A DNA stretch of 64,000 nt from contig JAHJIJ010000008.1 of NCBI GenBank assembly GCA_018823325.1, positions 41,588-105,587 on the forward strand, given 5' to 3'. Below are positions 52,271-60,113 of the stretch, piece by piece (position 1 is the first letter of the stretch; each line of letters starts with the position of its first letter). Under the pieces are notes generated by a model. It made no database searches. It was not told where the DNA came from and worked only from the letters and a program-made list of their open reading frames with translations. The translations under genes were made by a program, and so were the position numbers. The stretch is from Alphaproteobacteria bacterium (GTDB lineage: Bacteria > Pseudomonadota > Alphaproteobacteria > Sphingomonadales > Sphingomonadaceae).

Positions 52271-53764
52271 TCACGCTACTTGAATCATCGCCGGGGCGGC
52301 CTTGCGCCAGCGGACCGAGATCGCAAGCAGTCCCAGGCCAATCAGAACAAGGGAAGCATCGACGATCAGGGCCATGCCGTCATCGGTGCCCAACATGATT
52401 GAATGTCCCATCGCGAGGACGATCAGCAACGCGCCCGATCCTGCTCGGCCGATCCGCCTTAGGTCATTTGGCGAGAAGACAGCCGCTGCTCCAAGCGCCG
52501 CGAGGCTGATGCCAGCCCACGTCCAGATTGGAAGATTGGCTGAGACAGAGAGTACTGAAGCGATCGCCGCGCATGCCAGCGCGACGGGCTGCCCCCAGAC
52601 AGTCGCGGCCCAGACACGCTCCCAGCCTGGCGCCGGTCTGCCCTTGTCGCGTCGTCGCGCCAGCCAGATGTTCACGCCGCCAGCTGCAAGATAAGTGAGG
52701 CCAAGCCCGAGCAGCGCATAGGCAACCTTGACGACACCACCGCCGAACCAGCCAAAATGCAGCGGACCAAGCGATCCCAAGATCTGCTGCCCCACATTGT
52801 TCTGTGCTGCCCGCTGCTCGTAATAGAGCGTCCCGGCGCGATCGAAGGCATAGACATCGCTGTTGGCGATGCGGGATGTGCCGCTCTCAACCTCGAACAT
52901 GGCCGCAGCGCCCTGCTCGGCCGGATGCTCGACAATCAGATAGCTGATGCGCCCGCCCGGTGCGCGTTCGCCCAAGTCGGCAAACAGGGGGCGCAGGTCG
53001 ATTGGCGGGGCGGGACGCGTGTCTTCTGCCGGATGGGGCGGCGTGAAGATAGCATAGACCTTGGCGGTATCGCCTTGGAACACCGCAAGTCCGATGGCTC
53101 CGATGATAACGGTGCTGAGGCCAAGCAATGCGCCGGTCAGCGAGACGGTAAGGTGGAAAGGCAGTGCCCAGACGCCGAGGCGATTGTGCAGATCGGCTTC
53201 CTGCAATCGCCGCGAACCCCCGAGCCGCAAATGGAAGGCATCGCGGAAGATGCGCGGATGAGCCAGCAATCCGGAGATCAATGAGGAAAGCAGCGCGACG
53301 CCGCTCAGCCCGACGATGAAGATCCCCCAGTTTTGCGGAAGGTGCAGGTTGATGTGCAGGCGCGTCAGGAAATGCGTCCAGCTCTCGCGCAATTCTCCGG
53401 TGATGCGTCCTGCGCTATTGGCAATCCAGGTCGTCCGCGTGCCATCTTCGGCATCGACCCGCAGCGTCGGCCAGGGCCGGTCTTCGCTGGGCATCAGGAT
53501 GAGGACATGCTCGACAGCCCCCTCGGCGCGCGCCATCGCTTCGCGATAGGCCGCCTGAACTGCGTCGCCGGAGATGCCCTCCATGCGCTCGGCGCCCGGG
53601 TTCTCCCAACGATAGAATTCGTTGGCAAAAACGGCGATCGCCCCAGTGAGGCAGACCAGATAAAGAAGGGCGGCGAAGGCCAGGCCCAGGCCGCTATGTC
53701 CCTTGAGCACCGCGCGCACGAGATCGGGCGACGGAAAGGATGCCGGCTTTTTCGTCTTCGTCAT
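52271..53764 (-). CDS. PepSY-associated membrane protein (PiuB/iron-regulated type)
   Basis: 497 residues from ATG 53764, overlapping the previous stop by 4 bases (ATGA). N-terminal TM 'GLAFAALLYLVCLTGAIAVF', then a periplasmic region with PepSY-type segments, 'FLTRLHINLHLPQNWGIFIV' with His residues typical of the family, and four or five more TMs. 'LGSLGPLHFGWFGGGVVKVA' holds a further conserved His. Such proteins accompany TonB receptors for siderophores or haem-like ligands and are thought to take part in ferric-siderophore reduction at the inner membrane (as FoxB/PiuB). It is the third gene of an operon with a TonB receptor and a small membrane protein. Confidence 0.88.
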   Translation of the reverse strand: MTKTKKPASFPSPDLVRAVLKGHSGLGLAFAALLYLVCLTGAIAVFANEFYRWENPGAERMEGISGDAVQAAYREAMARAEGAVEHVLILMPSEDRPWPTLRVDAEDGTRTTWIANSAGRITGELRESWTHFLTRLHINLHLPQNWGIFIVGLSGVALLSSLISGLLAHPRIFRDAFHLRLGGSRRLQEADLHNRLGVWALPFHLTVSLTGALLGLSTVIIGAIGLAVFQGDTAKVYAIFTPPHPAEDTRPAPPIDLRPLFADLGERAPGGRISYLIVEHPAEQGAAAMFEVESGTSRIANSDVYAFDRAGTLYYEQRAAQNNVGQQILGSLGPLHFGWFGGGVVKVAYALLGLGLTYLAAGGVNIWLARRRDKGRPAPGWERVWAATVWGQPVALACAAIASVLSVSANLPIWTWAGISLAALGAAAVFSPNDLRRIGRAGSGALLIVLAMGHSIMLGTDDGMALIVDASLVLIGLGLLAISVRWRKAAPAMIQVA

Positions 53765-54339
53765 GTCAGCCCCCTGAGCATGGCCGCACCGAAACCGACA
53801 ATGGCCGTTCCCACCAGTACGGCGGTTGCGCGCAGGATGCGGCTGTCGGCGAGCGTCCACGCCATCGCACCGCCCCAGGCCAGCGGCACGATCAGGCCGC
53901 CGATCAGCAGTCGCGTCTGGATCTCACCGGGCGCCCAGACAGCATAGCTGATCCCCAGTCCCATGGCCGCCACCATGCCGATGGGGCCGGCGAGCGACCA
54001 ACGCAACGTGGTGCGCCACGCGTTTGACGCCCGTTCTGCAGGCTCCGGGGCCAGCCCTTCCCGCGCGGCGCGCCCTGCCCGGGCGGGACGAAGCGTATAG
54101 CCCGAGGCTATGACCCCGAGTGCTACAATTGAAAGCAGCGTCACCGCCACGAACGGGCCGCGCGCCTCACCGATCGCCCAGGCCGGCCAGAGCAGGGTGG
54201 CGCCAAGCAGAGCAAGCCCCATCAAGCGCCAGTGGGCCTTGCCCTCCTTGAGGCGCCATGCGCGGCGCAGCGACCATGCGCCAGCAAAGCTGCCGGCGAT
54301 GATCGCTGCGATGGCCGACAAAAATCCCGCGTCACTCAA
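53761..54339 (-). CDS. small integral membrane protein in TonB receptor-PepSY operon
   Basis: 192 residues with about five hydrophobic segments ('GFLSAIAAIIAGSFAGAWSL', 'LMGLALLGATLLWPAWAIGE', 'VAVTLLSIVALGVIASGYTL', 'GPIGMVAAMGLGISYAVWAP', 'LLIGGLIVPLAWGGAMAWTL'). The start is TTG at 54339, with GGAGG 7 bases upstream inside the receptor's last codons and a 4-base overlap with its stop. No named family is recognised; similar small membrane proteins occur between receptor and PepSY genes in iron-uptake operons. It probably assists the PepSY protein. Confidence 0.8.
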   Translation of the reverse strand: MSDAGFLSAIAAIIAGSFAGAWSLRRAWRLKEGKAHWRLMGLALLGATLLWPAWAIGEARGPFVAVTLLSIVALGVIASGYTLRPARAGRAAREGLAPEPAERASNAWRTTLRWSLAGPIGMVAAMGLGISYAVWAPGEIQTRLLIGGLIVPLAWGGAMAWTLADSRILRATAVLVGTAIVGFGAAMLRGLT

Positions 54340-56600
54340 AACCCGGCCTCCAGCACCACGCCGATGCTGCGGGGCGCACCAATCACGGCGAAGTTGGTGA
54401 AGTCATTGATGTACTGGTCGTATTTCTCGTCGAACAGATTGTTGGCGAAGAGCGAGAGGCTCCAGTGATTGGCTTCATAGCCGATGCGCGCATTGACCAG
54501 TGTGCGCGCGCCAACGCGACCGTCGACCTGCGGGATCGACACGTCGGTCATCACTGGGCTGCGATGGCTCGCGTTGACATTGGCATTGAAGCCGCCGCCA
54601 AACCGCACATTGGCGCCGCCGGAGAGCGTCCATTTGGGCGCATAGGGGAATTCCAGGCCCGAGAGGTCGGTGATCGAGCCGACATCGGTCACGAACTCAT
54701 CGAACTTCGTGCGGGTATGACCGACGCTCGCATACCAATCGAATACCGACGAGACGCGATGTGCGACTTCGACCTCGAACCCGTAGATGTGCGACTTGCC
54801 GGCATTGACCGTGTGCGTGTCATAGGTGCCGTTGCCGAAATTGGCGGTGGTCTGCTGCTCGGTCCAGTCGATGTAGAAGGCGTTGGCGTTGAGTGTCAGC
54901 CGGCCATCCAGCCAGGACGAACGCAGGGAAAGCTCATAATTCCAGGTGAATTCCGGATCATAAGCGAACAGCTGCGATCGCGCGGTGTTGAAGCTGCTGC
55001 CGCCCGAGCGATAGCCCCGCTGCACCACGAAGGCGGTCGAAAGGTCGGGGGTCCACGCCATTTCGATCCCGCCCTTGGGAAGGAACGCGTCGAACTTGCG
55101 GGTGCCGACCGGAGCGGAGCCATTGGCATCGTCTACCAGCCCCAGCACAAAGCCGTTCAGGGCCATGATCGCGCCATCAAGCGGCGCGGGATAGAGCGTG
55201 GCGTCCGGCAACGTGCCGACGAATGTCGCGATCGCCTCGCCGCCGATCTTGTTGCGCTCATGATCGAAGCGGAAGCCCCCAACGAGCGACAGTTGGTCCG
55301 TCAGCCGATACCGGGCATCGGCAAACACGGCCATGGTTTCGACCTGTGTGGGGAAATCTGACGTGTAGTCGACCGGAATGTTGGGCAGCGCGGCGGTGTA
55401 GATTGCCGCAACCTGCTGCGCTGTCGCGGCGCCAAGGCTGGGCGTGAGCGCATTGATAATCGTGCTGGCTGGGGTCGGCACCAGTGTGACCTGATGCGAT
55501 TGCCGATACTGATCGCGATTATAGTAGAACAGGCCGACAAGTCCGCTCAGTCGATCGCTCTCATAGTTGAGGCGCAACTCCTGCGTAAAGGTTTCCGCTC
55601 CGCCAGCGATATCACTATAGGCGATGCTGGCAGCCGAGGAATCCCCGTCATATTTGCGGATGAAATCGGTGTCCGTCCAAGTTCCCAGGGTGCTGAGAGA
55701 CAGGCCGCCACCCAGATCGTAGCGCAAGTCCAGCGTTACCTGATCGTTATCGACATCGCTGCTGTTAGGATAGTCGGACGGGTTCGTTCGGGTGTCGAAA
55801 TAATCCCCATTCGATCGATCAACATAGACGAACAGATAGCCGCCCTGCGTTTCGAAATGATGGTAGTTCAGCCGCGCCTCGAAATCTGGAAGGGCCGAAG
55901 GCGTCCAGAGCAACTTGCCACGCACCGAAATGGAGTCGACCGGGTTTTCGGGCGCCTTGCGCGTGGGGTTGTAAATATACCCATCGGAATCGCGCTTTTC
56001 GGCGGAGAGCCGGAAGGCCAACTCGTTCGGAACCAGCGGTCCGCCGCCGGCAATGGCGAACTGGGTGGTGTCGAAGGATGAAACGAGAGCGCGACCTTTC
56101 ACGCCCCAGTCGAAGGTCGGGTCCTGGGTGCGGATATGGACCGCGCCAGCCAGCGCGTTGAGGCCCTGGATGGTGGATTGCGGTCCACGGAAAATCTCGA
56201 CTTGCGCGACGTCCCACATGTCCGTGGGACCGTTGGAGAGGATGTCCTGCTGAACAGGCGCGCCATCGACGAACACGGTGGCCGTCGCTGCATCACCGCC
56301 GCCCGACACGCCGCGCTGATCGATACCGCGGATCGAGAAGCCGGAAGCACCATAGGTCTCCGAGACATTGGCGGTGCGCTGGTAAATCTCCTGAATGGTG
56401 AGAACATTCTCATCGCCAATGCGCTCGGCAGTCACGACGCCCACGGACGCCGTTGTTTCCTGCAGGCTGCGCGCGGCCTTTTCGCCCGTGACGATAATTT
56501 CCATCGGCTGATCAGCGGGCGCGACGTCCTGCGCGAGCGCCACAGCAGGGCATGCGAGAACGGCGAGCAGCGATGTGGACAGCAGCCAATTGGTATTCAT
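54336..56600 (-). CDS. TonB-dependent receptor of an iron-type uptake operon
   Basis: 754 residues. Signal peptide 1-23 ending 'PAVALAQ'. TonB box 'MEIIVTGEKAARSLQETTAS', plug about 45-155 ('ASGFSIRGIDQRGVSGGGDA', 'VEIFRGPQSTIQGLNALAGA'), and a 22-strand barrel ending 'APRSIGVVLEAGF' with terminal Phe. It is the first gene of a three-gene operon with 4-base overlaps, followed by a membrane protein and a PepSY protein, the layout of siderophore uptake-reduction units. A TGC-N9-GCA site resembling an alphaproteobacterial Fur box lies 47 bases upstream. The ligand is unknown. Confidence 0.92.
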   Translation of the reverse strand: MNTNWLLSTSLLAVLACPAVALAQDVAPADQPMEIIVTGEKAARSLQETTASVGVVTAERIGDENVLTIQEIYQRTANVSETYGASGFSIRGIDQRGVSGGGDAATATVFVDGAPVQQDILSNGPTDMWDVAQVEIFRGPQSTIQGLNALAGAVHIRTQDPTFDWGVKGRALVSSFDTTQFAIAGGGPLVPNELAFRLSAEKRDSDGYIYNPTRKAPENPVDSISVRGKLLWTPSALPDFEARLNYHHFETQGGYLFVYVDRSNGDYFDTRTNPSDYPNSSDVDNDQVTLDLRYDLGGGLSLSTLGTWTDTDFIRKYDGDSSAASIAYSDIAGGAETFTQELRLNYESDRLSGLVGLFYYNRDQYRQSHQVTLVPTPASTIINALTPSLGAATAQQVAAIYTAALPNIPVDYTSDFPTQVETMAVFADARYRLTDQLSLVGGFRFDHERNKIGGEAIATFVGTLPDATLYPAPLDGAIMALNGFVLGLVDDANGSAPVGTRKFDAFLPKGGIEMAWTPDLSTAFVVQRGYRSGGSSFNTARSQLFAYDPEFTWNYELSLRSSWLDGRLTLNANAFYIDWTEQQTTANFGNGTYDTHTVNAGKSHIYGFEVEVAHRVSSVFDWYASVGHTRTKFDEFVTDVGSITDLSGLEFPYAPKWTLSGGANVRFGGGFNANVNASHRSPVMTDVSIPQVDGRVGARTLVNARIGYEANHWSLSLFANNLFDEKYDQYINDFTNFAVIGAPRSIGVVLEAGF

Positions 56601-56646
56601 GATTCCCCCTGATGTTCCTGCAGGGAGCGTCTATTTTCATCGCTAA

Positions 56647-56661
56647 TGCGAGTCAAATGCA
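56647..56661. promoter_or_regulatory. weak Fur-box-like site upstream of TonB receptor
   Basis: TGCGAGTCAAATGCA keeps the TGC...GCA ends and 15-base length of alphaproteobacterial Fur boxes (TGCAAATNATTTGCA-like) but matches only part of the centre. It lies 47-61 bases before the receptor ATG, in the expected promoter zone. Confidence 0.35.
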
Positions 56662-56820
56662 AAAGGGCAAACTTTTTTGTGTTGCATCGGGGTGCGCGAC
56701 GGAGAGACGGCGCCAATGATCCACGAGCGGTCGATTGGTGCGCCGACAGAGTGGTCGTTCAGTCACTCGAGTTGGCCAGTCGTCGAAAACATCGGGGATC
56801 GGCCGCCAATTGCATTGCGA

Positions 56821-58401
56821 TCATCTTCGGCGAAGTTCGCATCGTCGGCCATCCTGAATGAAAGCGCGTGCGCAGTCGAGCGTCCCGGCGACAGATCCAC
56901 CGGATTCCACGACATGCCATGAGCCGAGCGACCCGATGTCGCGCTCGAGCTGTTTGTCGACAATTTGCGGTCCGGCATCCGACGCATCGCCCGTTCTTGA
57001 TCGCACCCGCGCGAGCAGGATCTCGCGACTGGCCTCAAGCCAGAGGCCAGTGAAGGGGACGCCCATTTCCGCCGCGATCGCCTCGACGCGGTTCCTCGTC
57101 TCGGGAAGGTCGAACACGGCATCGACGATCACAGGCCAGCCCGCCCGCAGCGTCTCGCCGGCGCGGGCGGTCAATGCCGAATACACAGCTTCGTGCGCTG
57201 CTGTGGTATACGCACTGTTCGGCAGGGGAGTCTCAGGATCGACGCCCGCGAGCTGCTTGCGCAGGACATCGGTGCGGAGCCAGCGTGCTCCCGGAGCAGC
57301 GCCGATGTGCGGCGCCAGATTGGCAGCAAGCGTCGACTTTCCACTTCCGCTTATTCCGCCCACCGCAATGAGCCGAGGAACCGGCTGCTTCAGAAGTGCA
57401 ATAGCGCCGGCCAGATAGTCGCGCGCCCTTGTCAGCTTCGCCTCGCGCGCCCACCTGTCCGCCTGTCCGGCTGCCGCGCTGGCTTCAACATGCGAGCGAA
57501 CCGCGGCTCTCATCGACAGAAACAGCGGGAGCGCCGCAAGTCCGCTAACCTCCCCGCGTCGGTCGCAATATCTGTTGAAAACGAGCGAAGCTTCCTTTTG
57601 AAGCCCTCGCTGCCAGATATCCATGAGTAGGAAAGCGAGGTCGTAAAGAACATCGCTCGTTGCGAGGTCGGCATCGAACTCCAGACAATCGAACAGGGTC
57701 GGCTTGCCCTGCCAGATGCAGATATTGGCGAGGTGCATGTCGCCGTGACAACGACGGACGAACCCTTCGGCCGCCCTCCGGTCGAGCAGCGGTGAAAGCC
57801 TCTCGAGCAGCACACGCGACTCATCAAACAGCACCTCGCACAAACCAGCATCCAAGGTGCCGGGAGAAAGCGCCAACATGCTCGCCCGGTTCCCTTCTAT
57901 CACTCTGGCGACGCGGGACGAGCCTTCATCGGCCACGATCTCCGCCAGATCGTGAAAACGCGCGATGGCGTCGGCGAGCTGTCGTAGCATCGCCGGATCA
58001 AGCGACCCTCTTTTCGCCATCGTATCCATCAGGCAATCGGAGGCGAAACGCCTCATCACGATCAGCCAATCGACCGGCTCACCCTTCCCAAGCGCCAGCC
58101 GACCATCCGGTCCTCGTCCCACGAAGCTTGTCTCGAGATAAAGGTCCGGTGCCGTTCGGCGGTTGAGAGCGAGTTCGGTCTCGCATGCCTCCTTGCGCTT
58201 CGAAGCGGTGGAGAAGTCCAGATAAGGGTATCGAACCGCGCGCTTGAGCTTGTAGGCGCGGTCAGCAACGAGGAACACGATCGCAGCATGGGTCTCGATC
58301 CGTTCCACCAGCCCTGTGCACCCGTAGGACGCGGAATTGGAGAGAAACGCAACGACCTCTCCTTGCCGATCAGGCTGCTCGATATCCACTGGCTGAGTCA
58401 T
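56821..58401 (-). CDS. APH-like kinase/AAA ATPase fusion protein
   Basis: 526 residues with two domains. The N-terminal half (about 20-320) is an aminoglycoside-phosphotransferase-like kinase: 'LVADRAYKLKRAVRYPYLDF' with the ATP-binding Lys, catalytic loop 'RRCHGDMHLANICIWQGKPT', and 'LFDCLEFDADLATSDVLYDL'. The C-terminal half (about 345-520) is a P-loop kinase with Walker A '[15 protein letters not shown]', 'LRTDVLRKQLAG' and 'VIVDAVFDLPETRNRVEAIA'. This fusion is a known bacterial type whose substrate is not established; it should not be read as proven aminoglycoside resistance. It stands alone on the minus strand. Confidence 0.88.
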   Translation of the reverse strand: MTQPVDIEQPDRQGEVVAFLSNSASYGCTGLVERIETHAAIVFLVADRAYKLKRAVRYPYLDFSTASKRKEACETELALNRRTAPDLYLETSFVGRGPDGRLALGKGEPVDWLIVMRRFASDCLMDTMAKRGSLDPAMLRQLADAIARFHDLAEIVADEGSSRVARVIEGNRASMLALSPGTLDAGLCEVLFDESRVLLERLSPLLDRRAAEGFVRRCHGDMHLANICIWQGKPTLFDCLEFDADLATSDVLYDLAFLLMDIWQRGLQKEASLVFNRYCDRRGEVSGLAALPLFLSMRAAVRSHVEASAAAGQADRWAREAKLTRARDYLAGAIALLKQPVPRLIAVGGISGSGKSTLAANLAPHIGAAPGARWLRTDVLRKQLAGVDPETPLPNSAYTTAAHEAVYSALTARAGETLRAGWPVIVDAVFDLPETRNRVEAIAAEMGVPFTGLWLEASREILLARVRSRTGDASDAGPQIVDKQLERDIGSLGSWHVVESGGSVAGTLDCARAFIQDGRRCELRRR

Positions 58402-58619
58402 GGCGCCGGGGAACTGAGCACGGCACGCGACTTGATGCGCCTAGTAACATTACGGATTTCGCTAAGACCCGCACTGGCCTGACCTTTCCTCCATCGACCG
58501 ACGACCGAGCAGATTTCATTTGGGTTGGGCTGACTCGAGTATTTCGACCGTCGGACGATGCAGACTCGACCAATCGGGAAAACGCGAATGCAAATCCCCT
58601 GTCTTCTCGAGATCGGTCT

Positions 58620-58754
58620 GACCATGCCGGTGACGAACACCGAGCGCGTTTCCAGAAACGCCCAGAACACCAGCGCAAACCAAACTGTGAAATTGATCAC
58701 GTTCTGCAACAGATTGTTGGTGAGGATCAGATGGAATGAATCTGGCCGAGGCAT
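58620..58754 (-). pseudogene. truncated N-terminus of an MFS transporter
   Basis: 45 codons from an ATG at 58754 read 'NNLLQNVINFTVWFALVFWA' and 'FLETRSVFVTGMV', which match the first membrane segment and loop of DHA3-like MFS exporters ('TNNFVWFALTFWVYLETRSV'). The frame then continues into unrelated, charged sequence and no further TM occurs on either strand. The original ribosome-site region (AGGTGAAAG) remains. The rest of the gene has been deleted. Confidence 0.6.
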
Positions 58755-59166
58755 GGGCTTTCAATCTTTCACCTGGAGCCGCAGCGCAAGCCGAGGGTAG
58801 CGGGTTCCTACCGGGCTGCACAACAGACTGCTGAAGATCAGCTTTTCAGCGGTGTTGTCCAAAATGGAAATTCAGCTGTGGGCCAGTTCGCGCCACTTGT
58901 AGGCCATAAATTTGCAGCAGCTATGCGAGGTTTTTTATGCCTTCGAATGACAGCTATCAAGGCGCTGATCTCCCTACCCACCGATGTACAACTACAAACC
59001 GTCGCTGCTGGTTTCGCCTCAGCGACTCTCTGTTAGTGGGGGAAAGTCATCGCCGGACGCCGTTAACCCAGAGACGGTTTAGCTTGGCCAACCATGACGC
59101 GTGTCGCGCGAGTTTGCGCCATTCTCACGGCGCCAGGCCAAAAGCCTGTTTGCGCTGCGAACGGCC
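58755..59166. other. gap between MFS remnant and tRNA-Cys
   Basis: About 410 bases without a recognisable gene. It includes a short GCTGAAGATCAGC/TTTTCAGC hairpin-prone stretch near 58829-58850. This is the side on which elements integrating at the tRNA 3' end would lie, but no integrase or repeated tRNA end was found. Confidence 0.4.
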
Positions 59167-59240
59167 TGGAGGCCCGAGCCGGAATCGAACCGGCGTGCAA
59201 GGATTTGCAGTCCTCTGCGTAACCACTCCGCCATCGGGCC
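59167..59240 (-). tRNA. tRNA-Cys (anticodon GCA)
   Basis: 74 bases on the minus strand with acceptor stem GGCCCGA/TCGGGCC, D arm with AGTGGTTACGC, anticodon loop CTGCAAA giving GCA, T arm GCCGG-TTCGATTC-CGGC, discriminator T and encoded CCA (59167-59169). All stems pair. Confidence 0.97.
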
Positions 59241-59397
59241 TCGGGCGTGGTCGAGGGAGGGCGGCTAGCGGAAATCATGCGCGGACGCAATGTGCTTTGC
59301 GCCACAGAATGATACCCAAATGCGTCCGGCGTGGGCCGCGTTAAAAAACTTTTCACTGTGCGCTGCAAAAAAGCTAGAGAGACTGGCATAGCCAATT

Positions 59398-59421
59398 GCT
59401 GTATTGCCGAGACAATACAGC
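59398..59421. promoter_or_regulatory. 9-bp perfect inverted repeat upstream of pcm
   Basis: GCTGTATTG (59398-59406) and CAATACAGC (59413-59421) are exact reverse complements separated by CCGAGA, 19 bases before the pcm start. It may be an operator or an mRNA leader hairpin. Confidence 0.55.
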
Positions 59422-59439
59422 CATGCCATCAGGGAGCCT

Positions 59440-60093
59440 ATGACCGAGCAGACTTTCAAGGCGATGCGCCGCGCGATGGTGGAAAGCCAGCTGCGCACCA
59501 GCGACGTCAACGATCCTGTCATTCTCGAGGCGCTTCTGGCCGAGCCGCGTGAGCTTTATGTTCCGCAGGAGCGGGTCAGCGCAGCCTATATCGATCGCGC
59601 CGTGCCGCTCGGCAACGGGCGCGCGCTCAATCCCCCGCTTGCGACCGCGCGGCTCCTCGTCGAGGCCGCGCCGCGCGCGGGCGAGAAGGTGCTGCTGATC
59701 GGCGCGGCGACCGGCTATGCCGCCGCCCTCCTGGCGCGGCTGGGCTGCGATGTCGTCGCAGTGGAGGAAGACGAGGCACTGCTCGCTCACGCGAAGGCCG
59801 CACTCAAGGGCAACAAGAACGTGCGGCTGGAAAAGGGCCCGCTCTCGGCGGGCTGGAAAAAGGGTGCGCCTTACGACCTGCTGTTCATTGATGGCGCCGT
59901 CGAGGAACTGAGCGAAGCGCTGATCGCGCAGCTGCGCGTCGATGGTCGCGCCGTATTCGCGCGGCTTGAACGCGGCGTCACCCGGCTTTGCGTCGGCACG
60001 CGCACGGCCGGCGGCTTCGGCGCCCGCGCCTTCGTCGATTGGGAGGCTGTGCCGCTGCCCGGCTTTGCCCGGCCCAAGACCTTCACTTTCTGA
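59440..60093 (+). CDS. pcm: protein-L-isoaspartate O-methyltransferase family protein
   Basis: 217 residues from ATG 59440, with AGGGAG 4-9 bases upstream. PIMT family marks are 'MRRAMVESQLRTSDVNDPVI' at the N-terminus, 'YIDRAVPLGNGRALNPPLAT', SAM-binding motif I 'EKVLLIGAATGYAAALLARL', and 'YDLLFIDGAVEEL'. The usual 'ISQPY' element is replaced by 'LNPPLAT', as in alphaproteobacterial relatives that may have a changed role. In sphingomonads this gene regularly precedes tolC, as here (20-base gap). The classical activity is methylation of isoaspartyl residues for protein repair. Confidence 0.88.
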   Translation: MTEQTFKAMRRAMVESQLRTSDVNDPVILEALLAEPRELYVPQERVSAAYIDRAVPLGNGRALNPPLATARLLVEAAPRAGEKVLLIGAATGYAAALLARLGCDVVAVEEDEALLAHAKAALKGNKNVRLEKGPLSAGWKKGAPYDLLFIDGAVEELSEALIAQLRVDGRAVFARLERGVTRLCVGTRTAGGFGARAFVDWEAVPLPGFARPKTFTF

Positions 60094-60113
60094 ACCGAAA
60101 GTCTCCATCGCCC

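Noticed and set aside
56821..58401. Aminoglycoside resistance gene
   Set aside because: The APH-like domain is fused to a P-loop kinase, a widespread bacterial fusion of unknown substrate without established link to resistance.
59167..59240. tRNA-Cys as an attachment site for a genomic island
   Set aside because: No integrase and no repeated tRNA 3' end were seen within the window, so only the truncated MFS gene hints at past events.
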